Part shown: one piece after another, positions 26,712 to 35,038 of the stretch
Position numbering within the stretch: the stretch's first letter is position 1
Layout of the letters: each line of letters starts with the position of its first letter
DNA from: CAXBMB01 sp963976695
GTDB lineage: Bacteria; Pseudomonadota; Alphaproteobacteria; Kiloniellales; DSM-21159
NCBI GenBank assembly: GCA_963976695.1
Contig: CAXBMB010000009.1
Coordinates: 5,708 to 69,707 of the forward strand
Length of the DNA stretch: 64,000 bases
Direction: 5' to 3'
The notes under the pieces: generated by a model
Database searches by the model: none
Told to the model about the DNA's origin: nothing
Seen by the model: only the letters and a program-made list of their open reading frames with translations
Program-made: the position numbers and the translations under genes

Positions 26712-26774
26712 GGGTCAATTTCCGAGATTCTTGACCTGCGCGGAGGCTGGGTTCGTCACTAAGAGGCGGATTCA

Positions 26775-26813
26775 CGGTTCAAACGGGATCTCGAAGTGCT
26801 CCCGTTTGAACCG
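26775..26813 (-). terminator. Strong hairpin after the beta-propeller gene's neighbour boundary, lacking a U-tract
   Basis: A 14 bp perfect inverted repeat, CGGTTCAAACGGGA (26775-26788) and TCCCGTTTGAACCG (26800-26813), with an 11-base loop, immediately after the stop side of the beta-propeller gene at 26822. The stem is strong, but no T-run follows on either strand, so it may protect the 3' end of the mRNA rather than terminate by itself. Confidence 0.55.
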
Positions 26814-26821
26814 ATCCGATT

Positions 26822-27991
26822 CTAGGCCGGTGGCGCTTTGCGCCATGGCGTAATCAGCAGGATCCCGTTGGGACTCAGGCCCTTGGTCTTCAGCGTGTCT
26901 ATTTCCTTTACGGCGGCGCCTTTTTCAAGGTCGATCACCGTAATGGAGCCGTCGTCCATGCCCATCATGTTCATCAGGTTGTTCTGCACGAAGGCATAGC
27001 GCTTGTCCGGGGAGAACGCGACGTGATGGGCGCCGGGCGCCGCCGGAATCGTCTGGAGCAGGGTCGGCGCCAGGGGATTCTCGCCAATATCAAAGATATT
27101 CAGACTTCCGGGCTTTGCCGTCGTCACGTAGAGGCGGTCGCGTTCGCTGTTGAAATACATCTCCAGGGGAACACGGCTTCCGGCTTTAGTAAAATCGAAA
27201 GCTTGGCCGAAATCGAAGGCCTTGCGCGACGGGTTCCATGTAGCCGCCCACAAAGTTCCGCCGAACATCGTCGTGATGTAGGCCTGCGGCGGCTCGGCGC
27301 CGGGACGAAACGCAATTTCCACCGGCGCTTCACCCGAAGGCGCGGCCTTGTCGGAAAGTCGCTGGGTGGACAGCACCTTGCCGGTGCTGGCTTCGATGAC
27401 GGTAACGCTGTCGCCGCGTTTCGAGGGGTCTTCGTGGTCCACCGTGCTGGTAACCAGCAGTCGGTCGATACGGTTGTTGACGGCGACGCCGTGTGGATAG
27501 CGGATGAAGGCGTCGGCCGGACCCGGCGCGGCGATGGTGCGGATAATGTCGTTGGTGGCGGCATCGCCGACGATGACGTTGTCCGAGCCGATACAGGTCA
27601 GATACCAGGTGCTGTCGTCCTCGGACAGCGCGAGGGTTTCACCGCCTTCACAGCCGCTGATCTGCACTTCCTCCACGCGGTAGGGAAAGCGCTCCATATC
27701 GATCACCCGAAGCGCTGTCTCACCACCCGCCGTGACATAAACCTTGCTGCCGGCCTTGTTGTAGGAGATGTGATGCGCTTTCGTATCCGGCGGCAAGGGA
27801 AGGTCCATCACGATGTCGCCGAAAGCCTGAGATTGGGGATCGACGTCGAGCACCGCGATACCTTCCCGCTTTATCTCCTGTCCCGGCTTGCTCTGGTAAT
27901 TGACGAAGGCCAGGATCTCACTTGAGGCCAGGGACGGCGATAGGCTGACCGCCGCGAAGGCGGCGATGCCGAAAGAGATCAGTCGTCTCAT
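26822..27991 (-). CDS. Secreted beta-propeller (YVTN/WD40-like) repeat protein
   Basis: 389 residues with a signal peptide (MRRLISFGIAAFAAVSLSPSLAS). The body has repeated blade-like motifs: KVYVTAGGETALRVIDM, RLLVTSTVDHEDP, YITTMFGGTLWAATW, RLYVTTAKPGSLNIFDIG and YAFVQNNLMNMMGMDDGSITVIDL. The IDL/VID strand ends and spacing fit a YVTN-type seven-bladed propeller located in the periplasm. Such proteins bind ligands or cofactors, but no catalytic residues are evident. It lies upstream of nasT on the same strand, separated by a hairpin, and is not obviously part of nitrate metabolism. Confidence 0.75.
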   Translation of the reverse strand: MRRLISFGIAAFAAVSLSPSLASSEILAFVNYQSKPGQEIKREGIAVLDVDPQSQAFGDIVMDLPLPPDTKAHHISYNKAGSKVYVTAGGETALRVIDMERFPYRVEEVQISGCEGGETLALSEDDSTWYLTCIGSDNVIVGDAATNDIIRTIAAPGPADAFIRYPHGVAVNNRIDRLLVTSTVDHEDPSKRGDSVTVIEASTGKVLSTQRLSDKAAPSGEAPVEIAFRPGAEPPQAYITTMFGGTLWAATWNPSRKAFDFGQAFDFTKAGSRVPLEMYFNSERDRLYVTTAKPGSLNIFDIGENPLAPTLLQTIPAAPGAHHVAFSPDKRYAFVQNNLMNMMGMDDGSITVIDLEKGAAVKEIDTLKTKGLSPNGILLITPWRKAPPA

Positions 27992-28665
27992 ATTTGTTTC
28001 CTTACGATGAGATGTGACATTGGCGGACGTTCCTTGGGTGCATAGGTCGCCTTAATGGGCGGTGAACGGGAGGTCGGCATTCGTGGCCGGCCTGCTTCCG
28101 GGGGAGCGATGTGGCCCCGCGCGCGTCAGCCGCCGGTTGGGGCGGTCCGAATAAGCTTGGGTTATGCGCGCGGACGCAGCCGCGAGGCCGGGCGAGACGC
28201 CCAGAGAACCGTTAAGCCGACCTCGCCACCCGACGAGCCGGCTGCGCTCGTCGCCGCTGAGCCGCTTCTTTCGAGGAGGCCCGGTGACGGCGCGGATCGT
28301 GCGTGCGCCGCCAAGGGCGGTCAAGGTGGTTTCGCCGGTTCCGCCGGCAAGCGCGCGCCAGGCGCCGTCGGTTCTGCGTGCGGTCTGATCGCCGTCGCGG
28401 CGGTTTGTTGCGGCAAAAGCGCCGCAACGCGCGCTCCCGGGCGATTTGGCCAGGCGCGTCGCGCCGCGCCGCGCGGGTCACTATGCCGCATGCGATTTCG
28501 GCGACCCTGGCGGAATCATCGCCCGGTTGTTGGATGGCGTGGCCGCGCGCGCCGATGGCCGCCATGCGACAGACGTCCCGGTGGGATCATCGCGCGGCGT
28601 GGCGCGGCGGGTCTGAACCGTTGGCGTTGATCCGGTTTTTTTCGGGCGTCGGCAGCGGGACGCCG
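27992..28665. other. 674 bp without a supported gene
   Basis: Several overlapping frames are open on both strands because of high GC, but none has a ribosome site, a recognisable family motif or a plausible composition (they are Arg/Pro/Ala-rich). In many alphaproteobacteria the gene after nuoN is birA; no biotin-ligase motif was seen here. It may contain a decayed gene. Confidence 0.5.
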
Positions 28666-30027
28666 TCAGATCGGCAGGAGCCCGGCAAACCCGCCCATCA
28701 GCAGCGTCACGACCGCCGCCAAGACCCACACAAACGTCAGCAGCGCGCCGCCGCCCGATGCAGTGTCGCCCTCGCCGTCGCTTGCGCCATACATCGGCAC
28801 GATGATCCTGAGGTAGACGCCCAGCGCCAGAACGCTGTTGAGGATGCCGATCACCGCCAGCCACAGGAAACCGGCCTCGATGGCGGCGCCGAAAAGATAG
28901 ACCTTGCCGACAAAGCCGAACAGCGGCGGGATGCCGGTCAGCGACAGCAGGAACAGCACCATGGCAAGGCCGGCCAGGCGGCGCCGGCGGCCAAAGCCGC
29001 GGAGCTCGTCCAGCGTGCGGCCGGCGATCATGATGATGGCGAAAGCGCCCAGGTTCATCGCCAGATAGGCGGCGGCAAAGACAATGATTCCCGGCAGGGT
29101 CAGCGAACTACGCCCCAGCGCGACGATGCCCAGCAGGAAATAGCCCGACTGGGCAATCGAGGAATAGGCGATCAGCCGCACCAGGTTGGTCTGCACCAGC
29201 GCGGCCAGATAGCCGTAGGTCATGGTTGCCGCCGAGATCAGCGCGATGACAAGCGGCCAGCCGGTGCTGACAGGCAAGTCCCGCAGAACCTGCGCGAAAG
29301 CGAAGATCGCCGCGACCTTGGTAATCACCGACAGATAGGCCGCCACCGAGATCGGCGCGCCGTCGTAGGCGTCCGGCGCCCAGAAATGGAACGGCACCAG
29401 CGATGCCTTGTAGCCCAAGCCGGCGATAACCGCGACCAGACCCGCGGCGGCGACCAGCGGAAGGTCGTCCAACTGGCCCAGTTCGGAAAACAGCGTCGAG
29501 CCGGCGCCGCCGAACCAGAAGCTCAACCCGTAGATCATGACCGAGCCGGTCACCGCGCCGTATACCAGATATTTCATGCCGGCCTCGGTGGCCGCATCGT
29601 CGCGCGGAAAGGCCACCAGCGCGAAAGAGCCAAGTCCGGTCAGCACCACGCCCAGCACCAACAGCATCATATCGCCGCCACCGGCCAGCATCAGCGCGCC
29701 CAGCGTCACCAGACACAGCAGCGAATAAACGCTGCCTTCACGGTCCTTGCCCGCCAGTTCGGACCGCGCCATCAGCAGCGTAACCGCGGTTCCCGGCAGC
29801 AAGATCAGCTTGGCCCAGCCGCTTAAGCCGTCGATCCGATAGGTTCCGCCGAACACCAGGGCGTCGGCGTTCAGCAGCGGCAAGGTCGCCAGCGTGGCGA
29901 TGGCCAGTCCGGCAAGACCCAGCATCAGCGCCAGCCGGGGCAGCCGGGCCATTTCGGCGAACAGCATCAATGCCACCGCCACCGCCAGCGTCATTTCCGG
30001 GATCAGCAGGGAGAGATCGCGGGCCAT
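28666..30027 (-). CDS. nuoN: NuoN-like proton-conducting membrane subunit
   Basis: 453 residues from MARDLSLLIPEMTLAVAVALML, with about 14 membrane helices of the antiporter (Proton_antipo_M) family. Kept residues include the TM7 lysine in YKASLVPFHFWAPDAYDGAP, the lysine in SVITKVAAIF and the TM12 lysine in IPPLFGFVGKVYLF. The TM5 glutamate needed for proton transfer in ordinary NuoN is missing: the segment LGLEL reads LGVVL here, so valine (about V128) is in its place. It overlaps nuoM by one base and is the last gene of the complex-I-like operon. Confidence 0.88.
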   Translation of the reverse strand: MARDLSLLIPEMTLAVAVALMLFAEMARLPRLALMLGLAGLAIATLATLPLLNADALVFGGTYRIDGLSGWAKLILLPGTAVTLLMARSELAGKDREGSVYSLLCLVTLGALMLAGGGDMMLLVLGVVLTGLGSFALVAFPRDDAATEAGMKYLVYGAVTGSVMIYGLSFWFGGAGSTLFSELGQLDDLPLVAAAGLVAVIAGLGYKASLVPFHFWAPDAYDGAPISVAAYLSVITKVAAIFAFAQVLRDLPVSTGWPLVIALISAATMTYGYLAALVQTNLVRLIAYSSIAQSGYFLLGIVALGRSSLTLPGIIVFAAAYLAMNLGAFAIIMIAGRTLDELRGFGRRRRLAGLAMVLFLLSLTGIPPLFGFVGKVYLFGAAIEAGFLWLAVIGILNSVLALGVYLRIIVPMYGASDGEGDTASGGGALLTFVWVLAAVVTLLMGGFAGLLPI

Positions 30028-31490
30028 CAGAAATTCAAACTCGCCATGGTGGCGTGGATCATGTCGATCAGCGTCGACGGCGCGATCCCGATCAGGATCG
30101 TCAGGATGACAAGCGGCAGAATCGCCAACAACTCGCCCCGGTCGAGGTCCGGCATTGCCGACCATTTGTCGTTTGGCGCACCGAGGAACACGCGGGCGAT
30201 GGCGCGCAGATAGAGGCCCGCCGTCACCACGATCGCCAGAATGGCGATGATCGCCCAGGGCTGCACCTTGAGGGTGGCGAGAAAGATCTGGAACTCAGCC
30301 GGAAAATGCGCCAGCCCCGGCAGTCCGAGCGATGCGAAGGCCGAAAGGATGAACGTCCAGCCCAGCCAGGGAACTCGGCCCAGCAGCCCGCCGAAATCAT
30401 CCATTTCACGGCTGTGCGCGCGCTCCTGCAGCATGCCGACCAGGAAAAACAGCGCGCCGGTAACCAGTCCGTGGCTGACCATCTGCAGGGTGGCGCCATC
30501 CAGCGCCACGGCGCGGATGCGCGGATCGATCGTCAGCGCCGCCACCGCCACCGCCATCACCACATAGCCCATGTGGTTGACCGAGGTATAGGCGACCATC
30601 TTTTTCAAATCGGTCTGCGCCAGCGCCGCAAATGCGCCGTAAAGCGCGCTGAAAACGCCGAAGATCAGGATTACGATGCCAGCCTTGGCAAAGGTTGCGG
30701 GCGTCATCTGCAGCGCGAACCGCACCAGGCCATAGGTTCCGAATTTCAGCATGACGCCGGCCAGGATCACACTGCCCACCGTCGGCGCCTGCACATGCGC
30801 GGCCGGCAGCCAGGTGTGCAGTGGAAAGGATGGGATCTTGACCGCGAAGGTGAACAGCATGGCGATCAGCGCCAGCAGGGCGGCCAGCCCGGTCAGCGGC
30901 GGCGCGTCGATCCAGACGCGCATGTCAAAGGTGCCGCTGCTCAGGTAGAAGCCAAGGATCGCCAGCAAAAGCGGCAGCGAGCCCAGCAGCGTATAGAGAA
31001 AGAACATCAGCGCGGCGCGTTGCCGGTCTTCATGTCCCCAGCCTGAAATCATGAAATACATGCCGACCAGCGAGACCTCGAAGAACACATAAAACAGCAG
31101 CGCGTCCAGCGCCATAAAGGTGCCGAGAGAGGCGGTTTCCAGCATCAGCATCAGCACCACAAAGGTGGCGGCGCGGTCGTTGAGCCGCGCTGAATAGATC
31201 GCCGAGAGGAAAAACAGCAGCGAGGTCAGCAGCACCAGCGGCAGGCTCAGCCCGTCCACCCCCAGCCGATAGGCCGCGCCAATCGCGGGGATCCAGGCAA
31301 GTTCTTCGATCTGGGCAAACCCGCCGGGCTGGATGCCCGCCGCCCAAATCGCCAAGGTCACCAGAAAGGTCAGCCCGGTGACCGTAATCGAGAGCCCGTG
31401 CGCAAGTCGGGCCGACGCGCCGGGTCGCACCATGAGGACAAGGCCGCCGGCAATCGGCAGGAACGTCGCTATCGTCAAAAGAGGCAGCAC
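30027..31490 (-). CDS. nuoM: NuoM-like proton-conducting membrane subunit
   Basis: 487 residues of the antiporter family. It has the TM5 glutamate in YVFFEVSLVGMYFMISGWG, the TM7-8 region FAVKIPSFPLHTWLPAAHVQAPTVGSVILAGVMLKFG with its lysine, and KKMVAYTSVNHMGYVVMA. The full length and complete set of charged intramembrane residues suggest it can still conduct protons. It belongs to the nuoA-to-N operon that lacks an NADH module, so the driving reaction is not ordinary complex I chemistry. Confidence 0.9.
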   Translation of the reverse strand: MLPLLTIATFLPIAGGLVLMVRPGASARLAHGLSITVTGLTFLVTLAIWAAGIQPGGFAQIEELAWIPAIGAAYRLGVDGLSLPLVLLTSLLFFLSAIYSARLNDRAATFVVLMLMLETASLGTFMALDALLFYVFFEVSLVGMYFMISGWGHEDRQRAALMFFLYTLLGSLPLLLAILGFYLSSGTFDMRVWIDAPPLTGLAALLALIAMLFTFAVKIPSFPLHTWLPAAHVQAPTVGSVILAGVMLKFGTYGLVRFALQMTPATFAKAGIVILIFGVFSALYGAFAALAQTDLKKMVAYTSVNHMGYVVMAVAVAALTIDPRIRAVALDGATLQMVSHGLVTGALFFLVGMLQERAHSREMDDFGGLLGRVPWLGWTFILSAFASLGLPGLAHFPAEFQIFLATLKVQPWAIIAILAIVVTAGLYLRAIARVFLGAPNDKWSAMPDLDRGELLAILPLVILTILIGIAPSTLIDMIHATMASLNF

Positions 31491-31504
31491 GGGTTCAGGT
31501 CTCC

Positions 31505-33322
31505 TCAGGGGTATAGCGGCACGGCAAGAAGCGCGGCGGCGATCAGCGCGATGCCGATCACAGTCAGCGCCAGTTCACGATGGATGAATCCGCTCTGCAG
31601 CTTGCGCGCGCGGGCGCCGGTTTCAATGGTCCGGCGCACCAGGCCGAAGATCAGCGCGTCAATGCCGGCGATGTCGGTTTTGCGGGCGATCCACCCAAGC
31701 GAAAGATTGAGCCGTCCGACGGCCAGCACGAGGTTATAGAGCCGGCGTTCCAGCCTTTCGCTGGCCGCGGCGATCGCCAGCGCCGGGCGCAGCATCAGCG
31801 CGTCGAAGCCGCCGAAAATCGCGAACCCACGCGCCGCCCAGCCGGCCAGCGGCCCCAGCAAGCGCGCCGGTGGAACCAGCCAGCCCAGTGCAAGGCCGCT
31901 CAGGGCGGCGGCCAGTCCAAGCGCCGGGGCGAGCAGTCCGACTTCGGCCATCTCGGCGTCGAGCAACCGCGCAAGCGGGCCAAAGGCCAACGCCAGCCCC
32001 GCCGCCAGCGCCACCAGCAGGCCGAGGCCGGTCGCCATGAACGGAACCGGCGGCGCTTTGTGGTCCGGCCGGCCGCGCCACAGCACGCTGAGCGCCCGCC
32101 CCATATAGGCGCCGGTCAGCAGGGTGCCGGCCAAGGCCAGCGGCGCCAGCCAGCCAGCGCCGGGCGCGGCCAGCGCCGCGGCGATGATCGCGTCCTTGGA
32201 AAAGAACCCGGCCAGCGGCGGAACCCCGGCCAGCGCGAGGGCGGAAAGGGCAAAGCCTGCGAAGATGCCGGGACGGGCCCGGCCTGCGCCGGTCAGATCG
32301 CTCAGCGCCGTGCTTTCACGGTCATGTTGAAACACGCCCGCGCCCAAAAACAGCGAGCTTTTGATCGCCGCGTGGGCCATCAGGTGCAACAGCGCCGCGA
32401 CCGGCGCGCCGGCGCCGATAGCGACCAGCATCAGGCCGTATTGGCTCGAGGTCGAGGCGGCCAAGAGGCGCTTGAGATCCCGCTCGGCCAGCGCGATCAG
32501 GCCGGTGACGACGGCGGTAACGCCGCCGACGATGCCGATCGCCAAGAGCGCGCCGCCGGGCAGCATCGGGGCGCTGCGGATCAGCAGAATCGCCCCCGCC
32601 GCCACCAGCGTCGCCGAATGCAGCAGCGCGGAAACCGGCGTCGGGCCGGCCATGGCGCGCTGTAGCCAGTCCTGCAGCGGCACCTGCGCCGATTTACCCA
32701 TTGCCGCGACCAGCAGCAACAGCCCGGCGACCAGCGCCGTGGTGCCGCCGGTGGACAGGGTGGCGGAAATCTCGGAGCTGCCGGCCGCGCCGATCAGCAG
32801 GAAGACCGCGATATAAAGCCCCAGATCGGCGCTGCGGGTGTAGAGGAACGCCCGGGTCGCCGACTCGGCCACGCCGGGCCGGTCATGCCAAAAGCCAATC
32901 AGCAGGTAGCTGGCGAAACCGATCATCTCCCAGGCGGTCAGCAGGGTGATCCAGTCGCCCGACAGCACCAGCGCCTGCATTGCCGTCACGAACAGCAGCA
33001 GGGTGCCAAAGAACCGCACCCGCTGCGGATCGTGGCGCATGTAGCCCACCGCATAGATCAGCACAAAGGTCGCGACGGTGGCGACAATCAGCGACAGCAC
33101 CGCGGTCAGCGGCGTGACGACCAGCCGGATCGGCAGGTCGGGCAGCAACGGCAGCACCGTCGCGGGGCGCGCGCCGCCGACGGTCGCGGACAACAGGCCC
33201 AACGCGCCCAGCAGGCCCAGTCCGGCCCCGGCCAAGGCCAGCGCCGCTGGCGCCCGCCGCCCGCCGAAGACGGCCAGCGCCGCCAGCAGCGGCGCAAGTA
33301 GCGTCAGTCCCAGCATCGTCAT
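31505..33322 (-). CDS. nuoL: NuoL-like proton-conducting membrane subunit
   Basis: 605 residues, close to the 610-620 usual for NuoL. Conserved elements are WEMIGFASYLLIGFW (TM5 glutamate), GKSAQVPLQDWLQRAMAGPTPVSALLHSATLV (TM7 lysine), KRLLAASTSSQYGLMLVA, LLHLMAHAAIKSSLFLGAG and GFFSKDAII. One change is notable: the usual LPLHTWLPDAM reads VPLQDWLQRAM, so the histidine there is lost. The C-terminal region keeps the length for the lateral helix that clamps NuoM and NuoN. It overlaps nuoK by four bases. Confidence 0.9.
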   Translation of the reverse strand: MTMLGLTLLAPLLAALAVFGGRRAPAALALAGAGLGLLGALGLLSATVGGARPATVLPLLPDLPIRLVVTPLTAVLSLIVATVATFVLIYAVGYMRHDPQRVRFFGTLLLFVTAMQALVLSGDWITLLTAWEMIGFASYLLIGFWHDRPGVAESATRAFLYTRSADLGLYIAVFLLIGAAGSSEISATLSTGGTTALVAGLLLLVAAMGKSAQVPLQDWLQRAMAGPTPVSALLHSATLVAAGAILLIRSAPMLPGGALLAIGIVGGVTAVVTGLIALAERDLKRLLAASTSSQYGLMLVAIGAGAPVAALLHLMAHAAIKSSLFLGAGVFQHDRESTALSDLTGAGRARPGIFAGFALSALALAGVPPLAGFFSKDAIIAAALAAPGAGWLAPLALAGTLLTGAYMGRALSVLWRGRPDHKAPPVPFMATGLGLLVALAAGLALAFGPLARLLDAEMAEVGLLAPALGLAAALSGLALGWLVPPARLLGPLAGWAARGFAIFGGFDALMLRPALAIAAASERLERRLYNLVLAVGRLNLSLGWIARKTDIAGIDALIFGLVRRTIETGARARKLQSGFIHRELALTVIGIALIAAALLAVPLYP

Positions 33323-33630
33323 CCCTTCAACTCGCGGGCTTCTTCCATCTCGACCGATCCGCGTGACCGGAACCGCGCAATGGCAATGCCGAAGCCGACC
33401 GCCATTTCGACGGCCATCACCGCCATGATGATCAGCACGAACATCTGTCCGGCGGCCACCTCTGGATACAGATAGCGCCAGAAGGCCACCAGATTGACCA
33501 GCGCCGCCGCCAGCACCAGTTCAACCCCCATGATGATCATCACCAGGTTGGTCTGGCTCAGCGCGCCGTACAGCCCGACGCCGAAAAGCACGGCGCCGAC
33601 GCTGAGCGCGATCATCAGTTCCAGGATCAT
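33319..33630 (-). CDS. nuoK: NuoK-like membrane subunit
   Basis: 103 residues with three helices, the standard NuoK size. Both intramembrane glutamates known to matter for proton pumping are present, in IIMGVELVLAAALVNL and in MAVMAVEMAVGFGIAIA. The GQMFVLIIMAVMAVE segment is the usual third-helix motif. It overlaps its neighbours by four bases on each side (ATGA), so J, K and L are translationally coupled. Confidence 0.93.
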   Translation of the reverse strand: MILELMIALSVGAVLFGVGLYGALSQTNLVMIIMGVELVLAAALVNLVAFWRYLYPEVAAGQMFVLIIMAVMAVEMAVGFGIAIARFRSRGSVEMEEARELKG

Positions 33631-34142
33631 TTGTCGCGCCTTTCGTTTGGCGTAATGGCGACCATCGTCGCGGCCACCATCGCCGTCAGGATGGTCAGAC
33701 CGGCCGACTGGAAAATGAACATTGAGCGGCCCAGGAGTTCGCGCCCCAGATCCTCGGCCTGTTGCTGTGCGCCGGGGACCAGGGCGGCGACCGGCCCCCA
33801 GTCGGCCAGCCAGACCACGGCGAGCGCCGCCAGCAGGCCGATGCCGCCGGCGCGCAGCGACAGGCGTTTCTGATGGGACATGTCCATCGCGCCCATGCCA
33901 CCCGGGTCCATCATGAACATCACCATGAAGATCGCCATCACACTCATTTCCGTGGCCATCATCATGATCTGCAAGACGCCCAGAAATTCCGCCTGCATCA
34001 CCAGGAACATGGCGCCGATTGCGGTTTGCGAAAACAGCAACGCCAGCGCCGAGCGCACCATCGAATGGGTGCGAAACACGACAATTCCAAACCAGATCGC
34101 CGCCACGCCGAAAAATACCAGAAAGATCATCTGCGCGGTCAT
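33627..34142 (-). CDS. nuoJ: NuoJ-like membrane subunit with methionine-rich helix
   Basis: 171 residues from MTAQMIFLVFFGVAAIWFG (an upstream frame start at 34214 would lie inside nuoH). AEFLGVLQI aligns with the conserved third helix of NuoJ. The family motif that follows (VYVGAV, with a functional tyrosine and the pi-bulge glycine) reads MMMATEM. Residues 60-88 contain twelve methionines and end GGMGAMDMSHQK, a composition that could bind soft metals. That change matches the metal-binding elements of the fused subunit at 35035. Confidence 0.85.
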   Translation of the reverse strand: MTAQMIFLVFFGVAAIWFGIVVFRTHSMVRSALALLFSQTAIGAMFLVMQAEFLGVLQIMMMATEMSVMAIFMVMFMMDPGGMGAMDMSHQKRLSLRAGGIGLLAALAVVWLADWGPVAALVPGAQQQAEDLGRELLGRSMFIFQSAGLTILTAMVAATMVAITPNERRDK

Positions 34143-35038
34143 ATCGGCACCAACAACGCGATGACGCCGACCAGGAAGATATTGGTCAGCGCCAGCGAGA
34201 TGCCCAGCTTCCAACTGATTGCCAGGTAGCGCGCCTCGCGCACCCGCGGCACCAGCCGGCCGGCGGTCAGCATCGCGGTTGTCACCAGCAGGATCTTGAC
34301 GGCGCTCCAGGCCCAGGCGGGCAGCCAGGGGCCAAGCCAGCCGCCCAGATAGAAGGTCACGATCGCCCCGGCCATCGCCAGAATGATCACCATCCGCGCC
34401 AGTCGCAACACCGCCAGCCGCACGCCGGTGTATTCCGCTTCGAACCCGCCGGCCAGATCACCCGGCGCCGAAGGCAGATCAAGCGGCGGCAGCCAGGCCA
34501 GCCCCATGGCCGCGACCACGAACAGCACAAAGCCCAAGGGCTGGTAAAGCGCGTTCCACAGCTGCGTCTGGGAGGTGACGATCACCGTCGTCGACAGCGA
34601 TTCGGCGCGCATCGCAACGGCGGTTATCGGCATCACGATCAGCATGGCGTAGGCGACGAACTGTCCGAGAAACCGCCAGCCGCCGATCATCGCATAAGCG
34701 CCGTTCGGCCCCCAGCCCGCCATGATCAGCGCCACCAGCACATAGGCCAGCGCCGCGTTGAGAAACAAAGCCCCGGTCGCCAGATCGGTGATGATCAGGT
34801 CCGGCGCCAGTGGAATCACCGCCACCGCCAGCAGTCCGGCGACCAGCAGCAGCACCGGTCCGGTTTCAAAGAACAGCCGGTCCGGGGTGCGGGCCAACAG
34901 CGACTCGCGGCCAAGAAGCGCCAGCGCCGACATGGCCGGTCGGGTCAGGCTCAACCGTCCATGCACGCACCAGGACTCCACCACGGCAATGAAATAGGCC
35001 CCGAGCGCCAGCGCGAAGATAATGATGGCCGCGTTCAT
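34139..35038 (-). CDS. nuoH: NuoH-like membrane subunit with degenerate quinone-site residues
   Basis: 299 residues, slightly short of the usual 320-340, with eight or so helices. AGWGPNGAYAMIGGWRFLGQFVAYAML matches the AGWASNSKY...QxxSYE region, but the glutamate after the tyrosine is alanine here (about residue 131). The acidic loop PFDLPEAEAELVAGYHTEYSG reads PLDLPSAPGDLAGGFEAEYTG (185-205), so the glutamates that line the quinone path are mostly gone. The subunit is therefore a recognisable NuoH but probably does not reduce quinone in the normal way. It overlaps nuoJ and the fused gene by four bases. Confidence 0.87.
   Translation of the reverse strand: MNAAIIIFALALGAYFIAVVESWCVHGRLSLTRPAMSALALLGRESLLARTPDRLFFETGPVLLLVAGLLAVAVIPLAPDLIITDLATGALFLNAALAYVLVALIMAGWGPNGAYAMIGGWRFLGQFVAYAMLIVMPITAVAMRAESLSTTVIVTSQTQLWNALYQPLGFVLFVVAAMGLAWLPPLDLPSAPGDLAGGFEAEYTGVRLAVLRLARMVIILAMAGAIVTFYLGGWLGPWLPAWAWSAVKILLVTTAMLTAGRLVPRVREARYLAISWKLGISLALTNIFLVGVIALLVPI

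Noticed and set aside
27992..28665. birA or another gene after nuoN
   Set aside because: No biotin-ligase motif appears in any frame, and the open frames have biased composition.
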